Shown here: positions 1 through 5,037 of the stretch, piece by piece
Position numbering within the stretch: the first letter of the stretch is position 1
Layout of the letters: each line of letters begins with the position of its first letter
From: Porphyromonadaceae bacterium UBA4277
Lineage (GTDB): Bacteria > Bacteroidota > Bacteroidia > Bacteroidales > Muribaculaceae
Assembly (NCBI GenBank): GCA_002395965.1
Contig: DGVT01000029.1
Coordinates: 11,642-17,943 of the forward strand
Direction: 5' to 3'
Length of the DNA: 6,302 nt
Notes under the pieces: generated by a model
Seen by the model: the letters and a program-made list of their open reading frames with translations, nothing else
Database searches by the model: none
What the model was told of the DNA's origin: nothing
Translations under genes and position numbers: made by a program

Positions 1-398
1 ACGTGATGAGCGACATGGTTTCTACAGCTTTCGGCTCGCTGGCTATGATGACAAGCGTGCTCGTCAGCCCCGACGGCAACTATGAGTATGAGGCCGCTCA
101 CGGCACCGTGACACGCCACTACTACAAGTATCTGGCTGGCGAAGAGACTTCGACCAACCCCATCGCAACAATCTTTGCTTGGAGCGGTGCTCTGCGCAAG
201 CGTGGTGAGAAGGACGGTATCAAGGAGCTCATGAACTTCGGCGACCAGCTCGAAGGCGCATGCTTCGACACGCTGAATTCTGGCACCGTTACTAAAGACC
301 TTGTCAACCTCATGGAAGGCGTTGACGCACACGCTGTCAATAGCTCCGACTTCATCAAGGCCATCCGTGCCAACCTTGAGAAGCGCTTAGGCTGCTAA
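1..398 (+). CDS. icd: NADP-dependent isocitrate dehydrogenase, C-terminal part (5' end outside window)
   Basis: This is the last 131 or so codons of a cytoplasmic TCA-cycle enzyme that oxidatively decarboxylates isocitrate to 2-oxoglutarate. The reading frame is open from the first bases and stops with TAA at 396-398; the GTG at 3-5 is an internal valine, not a start. The translated end contains GSLAMMTSVLVSPDG, then EAAHGTVTRHYYKYLAGEE and TSTNPIATIFAW. These are the NADP-binding and clasp-following motifs of the eukaryote-like dimeric IDH family (compare AAHGTVTRHY and ETSTNPIASIFAW in human IDH1). The E. coli-type Icd has a different motif here (THGTAPKYAG), so this belongs to the other subfamily, which is known from many bacteria. 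The HGTVTRH block is where cofactor specificity for NADP is set in this family. The gene converges on the dockerin protein gene, with two hairpins between them. Family assignment is secure; the rest of the gene is not visible. Confidence 0.95.
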   Translation, partial: VMSDMVSTAFGSLAMMTSVLVSPDGNYEYEAAHGTVTRHYYKYLAGEETSTNPIATIFAWSGALRKRGEKDGIKELMNFGDQLEGACFDTLNSGTVTKDLVNLMEGVDAHAVNSSDFIKAIRANLEKRLGC

Positions 399-433
399 TC
401 AAGTTTCAACCATTAACAAATATAGTCCGCAAC

Positions 434-461
434 AAGCCACTGCCCTCTCAGGCGGTGGCTT
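434..461 (+). terminator. Putative intrinsic terminator of icd
   Basis: An 11-bp stem (434-444 with 451-461, one G-U pair) closes a 6-base loop, 35 bases after the icd stop. The following bases (GCTTTACGTT) are only moderately T-rich, so it may be weak and may act together with the next hairpin. Confidence 0.6.
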
Positions 462-517
462 GCTTTACGTTGCACCAGGCCCATCCACCGACAGTCAACG
501 GCCGCCCGACACGGGCA

Positions 518-557
518 CAATAAAGGCGGCAGGCTGCATTGCCCACCGCCTTTATTG
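518..557. terminator. Bidirectional terminator hairpin between convergent genes
   Basis: A perfect 12-bp stem (CAATAAAGGCGG at 518-529 pairs with 546-557) surrounds a 16-base loop that can form a further GGC/GCC pairing. The stem is A-rich on its left foot and T-rich on its right, so on either strand it reads as a GC stem running into TTTATT. It lies about 20 bases beyond the stop of the - strand dockerin gene and about 120 bases beyond the icd stop, which suits a shared terminator for the converging transcripts. Confidence 0.7.
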
Positions 558-578
558 GCTTCTCAAAAAAATCCGATA

Positions 579-2159
579 TTACTTGTTGAGAATAATGCGA
601 ATGATGGCATTCACGTCGTCAACGTCGATCTCGCCTGCACCATCCACATTAGCGTTACCGGGATAATCGGCCTCGGCTGCCTTGCCAAGGATTATGCGAA
701 TCACGGCGTTCACATCGTCGATGTCAACTTCACCGCTACCATCCACGTCACCTACCTTAACCTCGGGACCTACCGACGACTCGCCATAGCCGAAGGTTGT
801 CTTGGGAATAAACGAAGACGTGTAAGGATATTCGCTATACTGATACATCGAGAAGGTCTTCTCGGCATCGCTCGTGCCGTAAACGATACCATAGAACATG
901 CCACTGGCAAAGCTTGAGCCGGGAGTGGTCACGTTCCAATCTACCACGAGGTTCTTCTCGCCGTCGTAGGCAAACGGAGTGTCGAGCGTGATGGTGAAGC
1001 TGCCGTCGGCATTGGGTGCCCACTTGCCACAGGCTGTGGTCTCAACAAACGCTTCATTACCATAGAAGAAGTTAAGGTCGGTAGTGCCTAACGATATTGT
1101 AGCCTCACCATTGAGCTGCAAGTCGGGAGCACTGTTGGGATAATAAGTCAAAGAAGTGATACTCTTTCCTGCCAGTGCAGCCAGGTCGGCCTTGTTATAG
1201 ATTGTCTGTGTGTGGCATCCTTCATCCCAATAGTAGAAATACATTGGGAAATAGTTGCTTGTCGATGTTCCATCGGCCACCGTAAACTCATACACGGGCT
1301 CGGTAATAACCGCGCTCACAGGCACAACAAATGTTCCACCCTCACCCTCAAATGCGGTGATAGTGAGCGTGCCGCTGTACTCGCCTGTGGCTGTAGCACT
1401 CAGGGTAACAGGTATCTCAGCTTTCTCACCCTTAGCCAGCTCGGCAGGCACATAGCTCGTAGCGAAGCCATCGCCGGTAAGTGTCACCGAAGGGGTGATT
1501 GCGTTTGTGCCACGATTGGTAAGCGTGACGGTGAGCGTTGCAGGCAGATTGTTAGAAGCTACGTTGCCAAATTCCAGAGCTGTATTGTCGATGCGGGCTG
1601 CATAGTCGGCAGTCTCGGCTACATATTCAAAGGTGGTCTTCGGCAGGAAGTTGATCAGCGTTGAGCCATAGCTATACCAAATGCTGGCGCCGGTAACCTC
1701 CACACCATAGAACGAAGCATCAGCGTAGTTGCCACTGCCGTCCCATGTCACGGCAAAGAGCAGGTTGCCGCCTTCGTAGGTGAAAGGATTGTCAAACGTG
1801 ATGGTGAGCTTGTCGCCTTCGGGCACAAATGTTCCGGTGAAAAGACGAGTAAGACCTGTGGTCACCTGGTCGTAGATCGAGGTTTCTTCCACCACCTTCA
1901 CATCGAGTGTCTCGTTGCCACCGCCGAAGCCTATGGCTGCAGTGGCATAGAATGTCATGCTCGTAATGTCACAACCTTCCATATCGGCAAGCATGCTTGC
2001 AGGGTAGATAAAGTGAGTGTACTTGCCCGTGAAATCATAGTAGTTGCCACACACGGGGATGCGTTGTTCGGTGGCAGTGCCATCGGCAACGGTGACCTGC
2101 TCAGCCCATGCTCCTGAACAGATAGCAGCGGCTGCAAGAAGTGTAAATAATTTTTTCAT
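579..2159 (-). CDS. Secreted protein with duplicated beta-rich module, Ig-like domain and C-terminal dockerin
   Basis: A 526-residue exported protein of unknown activity. Residues 1-19 form a signal peptide with an AWA/EQ cleavage site. The only early cysteine, C14, is not in a lipobox. Residues 22-180 and 289-459 are two diverged copies of one module. Both begin TVADGT(A/S)T, carry ITS(M/L)T(F/Y)Y, ITFDNPF or ITLDTPF, an FYG motif, and end in F(L/I)PKTTF. Between them, residues 190-285 look like an Ig/ASH-type beta sandwich (LEFGNV, TLTVTLTNRG, YSGTLTI). Residues 467-526 are two dockerin type I repeats spaced exactly 33 residues apart. Loop 1 has D471, D473, S475, D479 and D482. Loop 2 has N504, D506, A508, D512 and D515, so its first and fifth calcium positions are weaker. 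No catalytic motif is visible, so a binding or scaffold role at the cell surface is inference. The ATG at 2159 directly precedes the signal peptide; there is no Shine-Dalgarno. It is monocistronic, with its own promoter and terminator. Confidence 0.9.
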   Translation of the reverse strand: MKKLFTLLAAAAICSGAWAEQVTVADGTATEQRIPVCGNYYDFTGKYTHFIYPASMLADMEGCDITSMTFYATAAIGFGGGNETLDVKVVEETSIYDQVTTGLTRLFTGTFVPEGDKLTITFDNPFTYEGGNLLFAVTWDGSGNYADASFYGVEVTGASIWYSYGSTLINFLPKTTFEYVAETADYAARIDNTALEFGNVASNNLPATLTVTLTNRGTNAITPSVTLTGDGFATSYVPAELAKGEKAEIPVTLSATATGEYSGTLTITAFEGEGGTFVVPVSAVITEPVYEFTVADGTSTSNYFPMYFYYWDEGCHTQTIYNKADLAALAGKSITSLTYYPNSAPDLQLNGEATISLGTTDLNFFYGNEAFVETTACGKWAPNADGSFTITLDTPFAYDGEKNLVVDWNVTTPGSSFASGMFYGIVYGTSDAEKTFSMYQYSEYPYTSSFIPKTTFGYGESSVGPEVKVGDVDGSGEVDIDDVNAVIRIILGKAAEADYPGNANVDGAGEIDVDDVNAIIRIILNK

Positions 2160-2263
2160 AAAAACTGATTTAGTAAAATTAAAATGAATGTAAGATTTAT
2201 GTTAATTTCAGGTTGATTTCAATCTTCAACATTCAAAAATAAATATCACATTTATATTAAATG

Positions 2264-2295
2264 CAAAGTTAATTTCTTTTGCGAAATTTCGCAAA
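2264..2295 (-). promoter_or_regulatory. Bacteroidetes-type promoter of the dockerin protein gene
   Basis: On the - strand, TTTG (2292-2295) is followed after exactly 20 bases by TAACTTTG (2264-2271), matching the -33 TTTG and -7 TAnnTTTG consensus of the Bacteroidetes housekeeping sigma factor. Transcription would begin near 2257-2260, giving an A/T-rich leader of roughly 100 bases. The match is to a known consensus; the start site is inferred. Confidence 0.75.
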
Positions 2296-2303
2296 GGAAA
2301 TTA
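2270..2303. promoter_or_regulatory. 34-bp palindrome inside the promoter spacer, possible operator
   Basis: Two 17-base arms mirror one another with a single mismatched pair (T2277 against G2296). The 18-base core TTTGCGAAATTTCGCAAA (2278-2295) is a perfect palindrome. It includes the -33 TTTG and fills the whole spacer, reaching two bases into the -7 box. A dimeric regulator bound here would block RNA polymerase. The geometry is seen directly; a regulatory role is inference, and the bound protein is unknown. Confidence 0.5.
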
Positions 2304-2374
2304 GGAAATAAACTATTTTTTGCAAGTAAATTAACAACTGCAACTCTCCAGCGGTCATGCTGCACCGGCACCCC

Positions 2375-2393
2375 CACCCCGATCTCACCCATT
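2375..2393. repeat. Left 19-bp direct repeat flanking the 9-bp array
   Basis: This stretch fits CACCCCGATYTCACCSATT and recurs at 2550-2568 with 2 mismatches. The two copies stand immediately on the left and 13 bases beyond the right end of the tandem array, so they may mark a unit that was inserted or amplified as a block. Confidence 0.7.
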
Positions 2394-2536
2394 CCGAAGA
2401 GTCCGAAAAATCCGAAGAGTCCAAAGAGTCAGAAGAGTCAGAAGAGTCCAAAGAGTCCAAAGAGTCAGAAAAGTCCGAATAGTCTGAAGAGTCAGAAGAG
2501 TCCGAAGAGTCCGAAGAGTCTGAAGAGTCAGAAGAG
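2393..2536. repeat. Tandem array: 16 copies of a 9-bp unit (TCCGAAGAG)
   Basis: Sixteen units follow one another without a single insertion or deletion (144 bases). Variation is concentrated at unit positions 3 (C, A or T) and 4 (G or A), with rare changes at 6-8: unit 2 ends in AAAAA, unit 9 in AAAAG and unit 10 in AATAG. The strict 9-base phase keeps frames open. The - strand would read Ser-Asp-rich and the + strand Ser-Glu-rich, but no gene with a credible start or end includes it. It lies between the promoter of the dockerin gene and the end of the YqaA-like gene. The function is unknown. Confidence 0.9.
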
Positions 2537-2549
2537 ATTGAGGACTCCT

Positions 2550-2568
2550 CACCCCGATTTCACCGATT
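2550..2568. repeat. Right 19-bp direct repeat flanking the 9-bp array
   Basis: This is the second copy of the repeat at 2375-2393. Within it, GATTTCACC is followed by GATT, so the flank itself looks like one and a half copies of a different 9-base unit. Confidence 0.7.
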
Positions 2569-2660
2569 GTTTAGACTATAAGCAACATAAGAGCACATAA
2601 GCGATGACGCTGTGTTCGATAGGCGTGGTAACCTCAACTGAAAGTCGAGAATTTGAGTAA

Positions 2661-2692
2661 CCGGTGGTGTCGCTCGCGAGCGACACCACCGG
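2661..2692. repeat. 32-bp perfect palindrome
   Basis: A 16-base arm beginning CCGGTGGTGTCGCTCG (2661-2676) is followed with no spacer by its exact reverse complement (2677-2692). As RNA it would make a very stable hairpin with a four-base loop. It lies about 105 bases after the YqaA-like stop. No T-run follows on either strand, so it is a poor canonical terminator. A transcript-end stabiliser, a recombination or protein-binding site, or part of a dispersed repeat are all possible. Confidence 0.85.
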
Positions 2693-2733
2693 CAGCATAC
2701 CGTCTCCACAACCTCGCTGAAGGCCCCGCCTCA

Positions 2734-2764
2734 ACATCGGTGCAAAGCGAGCGAAAAAGCAAAG
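2734..2764. repeat. Decayed relative of the yitT promoter block
   Basis: ACATCGGTGC (2734-2743) also occurs at 6101-6110. The adjoining 18 bases at 2747-2764 match 6144-6161 at 16 positions. The intervening stretch that holds the -7 box at the right edge is missing here, so this looks like the same block after an internal deletion. A TTTG remains on the - strand at 2760-2763, but no -7 box lies at the proper distance. Confidence 0.5.
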
Positions 2765-2775
2765 TTTACAACTTT
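2751..2775 (-). terminator. Weak putative terminator after the YqaA-like gene
   Basis: On the - strand, a 6-bp stem (AAAGTT, loop GTA, AACTTT; 2775-2761) is followed by GCTTTTTCG, 22 bases after the stop codon. The stem is short and A/T-rich, so this call is tentative. Confidence 0.3.
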
Positions 2776-2796
2776 CACTAAGTTTCTGGCTATCAT

Positions 2797-3261
2797 TCAG
2801 AACAGCGCTGCAATGCCTATCGTGCCCCAAATGATGGCAGCGTAGCGAAGCAGTTTGCCTATAGTCATCGAAATCAACACAGGCAGCCATCCGGCACGCA
2901 TATAACCCAACGCCACCGTGATGGCCGTGCCCAGAATGGGAATGAAGGCGAAAAAGCCCATCCACGCTCCTCGTCCGCGTATGAATCGCTCGGCGCGGTC
3001 GAGCTTTTCCTTCTTGACATGTGCATAACGCTCAATCCACTCAAGATTGCCCTGCATGCCCAACCAGTAACAGGTCATGCCTCCCGACACATTGCCAATG
3101 GTAGCCGCCAGCAGGCACCACCAGGGGTTCATGTGAAACGGCCCTACACAGGCCACCACTATGGCCTCGCTGCTGAGCGGAACCACACTGCCGGCTATGA
3201 ATGAGCCTAACAACAGCCCTACATACCCCCATTGCAAGAAAAAGGCAACAAATGCGTCCAT
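2797..3261 (-). CDS. yqaA: YqaA-family (DedA/SNARE-associated, VTT) inner-membrane protein
   Basis: A 154-residue integral membrane protein. The pattern SFIAGSVVPLSSEAIVVA (residues 20-37), TIGNVSGGMTCYWLG (54-68), FFAFIPILGTAITVALGYMR (103-122) and IGKLLRYA (134-141) follows E. coli YqaA block for block, including its S-E, GN..GG and GKxLRY motifs. DedA proteins carry two re-entrant segments and two or more membrane helices. E32 in the first re-entrant loop and the RGRG turn (95-98) fit the acidic and basic positions needed in family members. Some relatives move lipids such as undecaprenyl phosphate or affect proton-motive force; the YqaA branch itself is little characterised, so no substrate is claimed. 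Length is normal (E. coli YqaA is about 142). I chose the ATG at 3261 over the GTG one codon upstream. It is monocistronic with its own -7 box. Confidence 0.88.
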   Translation of the reverse strand: MDAFVAFFLQWGYVGLLLGSFIAGSVVPLSSEAIVVACVGPFHMNPWWCLLAATIGNVSGGMTCYWLGMQGNLEWIERYAHVKKEKLDRAERFIRGRGAWMGFFAFIPILGTAITVALGYMRAGWLPVLISMTIGKLLRYAAIIWGTIGIAALF

Positions 3262-3298
3262 CACTCGTGCGGATTAAAGAAATTTCGTTTAGGTGATG

Positions 3299-3326
3299 CA
3301 AAGATAATACGTTGCGACTTATCAAA
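3299..3326 (-). promoter_or_regulatory. Probable promoter of the YqaA-like gene
   Basis: On the - strand, TATCTTTG (3299-3306) is a full match to the -7 box TAnnTTTG. The nearest TTTG (3323-3326) is only 16 bases upstream rather than 19-21, so the -33 element is poor. The predicted leader is about 30 bases. Confidence 0.5.
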
Positions 3327-3417
3327 TGGCATAGTTCACATTTTTTCACCTAAAAACATGCGAATGCTGCTGTTCAGCAGGGTTGCGCAGCTAAATGCCA
3401 GCTCACAAACCGGGCAC

Positions 3418-3461
3418 AAAAAAAATGCGAGCCAATGATGCTCACGCACTCACCGGCTCGC
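3418..3461 (-). terminator. Intrinsic terminator of the Spy/CpxP-like gene
   Basis: On the - strand, GCGAGCC (3461-3455) pairs with GGCTCGC (3433-3427) around a 21-base loop. The loop can form a small inner stem, GTGC/GCAT, closed by GTGA. A run of eight T follows after one A (3425-3418). It lies about 62 bases after the stop codon and is the best-formed terminator in the window. Confidence 0.85.
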
Positions 3462-3523
3462 CATTCACGTAAAAACTCAACTATTGTCTGAAAAAATTAT
3501 GATTGCGGCTTGATTGCCACTTC

Positions 3524-4060
3524 TCACTTTATGGCTTCAGCCTTCTTGTCGTTGTCACACGACCCACAGCTGTTGCCTCTTTTGCTATCACCCTTGTCGC
3601 AGCAGTCGCCACCCTTTCCGTGCTTGTCACCGCGCATCATCTTGTGCATGCCGCGGCCATTGGGCTTGTCCTGCTTGAGTTGGGCAAAGCGTGTTTTCTG
3701 GTCGGCAGTGAGCAGCGACTCAACCTTGGCATCGACCTCTTGCTGACGCTTCATCATCTGCTCGTGGCGAGCTTTGCGATCGGCCTTGTCGGGCTTGCCG
3801 GTTTTGCCTTCGCTCATGCGCGCATCCATCTTTTCCTTTATCTCCTTAGCCTCCTGCATATAAATCTCGGTGATGGCCTCCTTCTGGTCGGCCGTGAGGT
3901 TTAGCTCCTTATCAAGGTGAGAGACTCGCATCTCGACCATCTTCTTGGGATCCATATTATGGCCGCGGCCATGATGCTTACCGTGGGCGTTACAATCTTG
4001 TGCTTGTGCAGCGAATGCCATTATCATGGCAGTCACCAATAAAATCATTGTCTTTTTCAT
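3524..4060 (-). CDS. Spy/CpxP-like periplasmic protein with His-rich head and Cys-rich tail
   Basis: A 178-residue exported protein. Residues 1-20 are a signal peptide ending AQA before QDCNAHGKHHGRGH. The mature part is a largely helical, highly charged segment (residues 39-130) with two LTADQ motifs, L55-Q59 and L117-Q121. This LTxxQ signature marks the Spy/CpxP family of envelope stress chaperones and sensors, and the pair spacing fits that fold. Residues 24-34 hold four histidines (H26, H29, H30, H34). The tail after 134 is Gly/Lys-rich and carries H139, H147, C153, C154, C165 and C168, the last two as CGSC. Classic Spy and CpxP lack such cysteines. Metal binding, as in the related CnrX/ZraP group, is a reasonable inference but not proven. 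The ATG at 4060 precedes the signal peptide. It is monocistronic, with its own promoter and terminator. Function could equally be a general misfolded-protein chaperone. Confidence 0.85.
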   Translation of the reverse strand: MKKTMILLVTAMIMAFAAQAQDCNAHGKHHGRGHNMDPKKMVEMRVSHLDKELNLTADQKEAITEIYMQEAKEIKEKMDARMSEGKTGKPDKADRKARHEQMMKRQQEVDAKVESLLTADQKTRFAQLKQDKPNGRGMHKMMRGDKHGKGGDCCDKGDSKRGNSCGSCDNDKKAEAIK

Positions 4061-4072
4061 CGTGTTAAAATT

Positions 4073-4094
4073 AAAAAGTTAGTAAAAAGTTAGT
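4073..4094. repeat. 11-bp tandem duplication in the Spy-like gene leader
   Basis: AAAAAGTTAGT occurs twice back to back in the predicted 5' leader, 13 bases before the ATG. On the - strand this gives two ACTAACTTTTT blocks. The effect is unknown; it may simply be slippage in A/T-rich DNA. Confidence 0.6.
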
Positions 4095-4121
4095 TCGTTA
4101 ATAAATCTATTAATCACGCTG

Positions 4122-4153
4122 CAAATTTAGCACCAAAGTTTCAGTTGTGCAAT
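4122..4153 (-). promoter_or_regulatory. Promoter of the Spy/CpxP-like gene
   Basis: On the - strand, ATTG (4150-4153, one mismatch from TTTG) lies exactly 20 bases before TAAATTTG (4122-4129), a full -7 match. Transcription would start near 4115, with a leader of about 55 bases. Confidence 0.65.
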
Positions 4154-4224
4154 AGTTGAAAGTGGAGTTAGAGACTAATCAAGGCCTCACACCGATAAAC
4201 CACAAAAATCTATAGACAAAACAC

Positions 4225-4275
4225 AAGGCAGCCCCGCCACAGGCTCATGTGAGCCTTTCTTAGCGGGGCTGCCTT
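4225..4275 (-). terminator. Terminator of the yitT-dipeptidase operon
   Basis: A perfect 13-bp GC-rich stem (4225-4237 with 4263-4275) encloses a second hairpin (AGGCTCA, TG, TGAGCCT; 4241-4256). It begins 22 bases after the dipeptidase stop codon. On the - strand it is followed by TTGTGTTTTG, an interrupted T-tract. Confidence 0.8.
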
Positions 4276-4297
4276 ATTGCCATGCTATGTGTGCACA

Positions 4298-5008
4298 TCA
4301 GCGCTTCAAATCCCTGACGGGGAAGGTGAAATAGGTGTCGGGGTAGGGCTCGTTTTTGAGCTTGAAGTGCCACCACTCAGTGTCGATAGGTTCAAAACCG
4401 TGGCGCATCATGGCATCACGCAACACCATGCGGTTGCGATATTGCTGCACTGTGATGCCCGCAGTGTAGTCGGGATGGCTCTGCGGCCCGAAGAAGTCGA
4501 ATGTGCCGCCCATGTCCACCTCTTTCTCGGTGACCATGTCGAAGAGTGTCAAATCCACCGTCGAGCCACGGGTGTGGCCACTATGGTAGGCTATATAGTC
4601 AAGCTTAAAGAGCACACTCTTGTCCAGGTCGGGGTAGAAATACGGCTTCATCAGCGTGTCGGGGATGTCCTTGGCCCAACGGGCAAAGTGGTCAACACCG
4701 CACTGCGGACGATAGGCATCATAGATCTTTAGACGATAGCCACGGGCCTTGAGCTCGTCGCTCACGGCACGAAGGCTGTCGGCAGCCTGGCGCGTGAGCA
4801 GGGCCACCGGCTGCTCGTAGCCGTCGATGCGACGTCCCACAAAGTTATAGGTACTAAAGTAGCGTATCTCAAGAATAGCATCGGGAACGACATCGGTAAG
4901 CACCACAAAGCCGCTACTGTCGTCAGAAGTCTTGTACTGCTTCCCGGCAGACTGCGCCGTGGTGGCAACTATGGCCATCAGAGCCACTGCTAAAAACAAT
5001 CTCTTCAT
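4298..5008 (-). CDS. ddpX: VanX/DdpX-type D-alanyl-D-alanine dipeptidase (peptidase M15D)
   Basis: A 236-residue zinc peptidase that should hydrolyse the dipeptide D-Ala-D-Ala. The zinc-binding block SGHTRGSTVDLTL (residues 143-155) supplies H145 and D152 and parallels SSHSRGSAIDLTL of VanX. EWWHF (211-215) supplies the catalytic E211 and third ligand H214. R100 in YDAYRP corresponds to the transition-state arginine. All key residues are present, so it should be active. Residues 1-18 or so form a signal peptide, which places it in the periplasm, unlike cytoplasmic VanX. A role in cell-wall D-Ala turnover is therefore likelier than glycopeptide resistance, and no vanH or vanA ligase is nearby. 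I chose the ATG at 5008 over the GTG one codon upstream. It follows yitT by 29 bases with no promoter or terminator between, implying co-transcription. Confidence 0.93.
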   Translation of the reverse strand: MKRLFLAVALMAIVATTAQSAGKQYKTSDDSSGFVVLTDVVPDAILEIRYFSTYNFVGRRIDGYEQPVALLTRQAADSLRAVSDELKARGYRLKIYDAYRPQCGVDHFARWAKDIPDTLMKPYFYPDLDKSVLFKLDYIAYHSGHTRGSTVDLTLFDMVTEKEVDMGGTFDFFGPQSHPDYTAGITVQQYRNRMVLRDAMMRHGFEPIDTEWWHFKLKNEPYPDTYFTFPVRDLKR

Positions 5009-5037
5009 CACAATATATCTTTAATTGAAACTAATTG

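Noticed and set aside
555..917. 120-codon open frame on the + strand
   Set aside because: It is antisense to the dockerin repeats. Its repeated look (NDGIHVVNVD, NHGVHIVDVN) merely mirrors the duplicated calcium loops on the other strand.
1212..1664. 150-codon open frame on the + strand
   Set aside because: It lies wholly antisense within the dockerin protein gene, whose translation has a signal peptide and recognisable domains. The + frame product has no coherent features.
2269..2460. Ser-Asp-rich frame on the - strand (DSLDSSDSSDS)
   Set aside because: It is a by-product of reading the 9-bp array. It starts mid-array and ends in the promoter of the dockerin gene, so a real SD-repeat protein is unlikely.
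2393..2536. CRISPR array
   Set aside because: The units are 9 bases with no unique spacers, and no cas gene is present.
2576..2965. 129-codon - strand frame overlapping the end of the YqaA-like gene
   Set aside because: It is mostly an alternative frame of the YqaA-like coding sequence and runs across the 32-bp palindrome. Composition is not protein-like.
3367..3380. Small CTGCTG-TT-CAGCAG hairpin between the YqaA-like and Spy-like genes
   Set aside because: The stem is short and is not followed by a T-run on either strand. Its position offers no clear role.
3503..3904. Hydrophobic 133-codon + strand frame resembling a membrane protein
   Set aside because: It is antisense to the Lys/Glu-rich Spy-like gene, where complements of charged codons read as Leu, Phe and Val. 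The - strand gene has a promoter, signal peptide and terminator.
4298..5008. Acquired vancomycin resistance (vanX)
   Set aside because: The enzyme has a signal peptide and there is no ligase, dehydrogenase or VanRS system nearby. It fits a housekeeping periplasmic dipeptidase.
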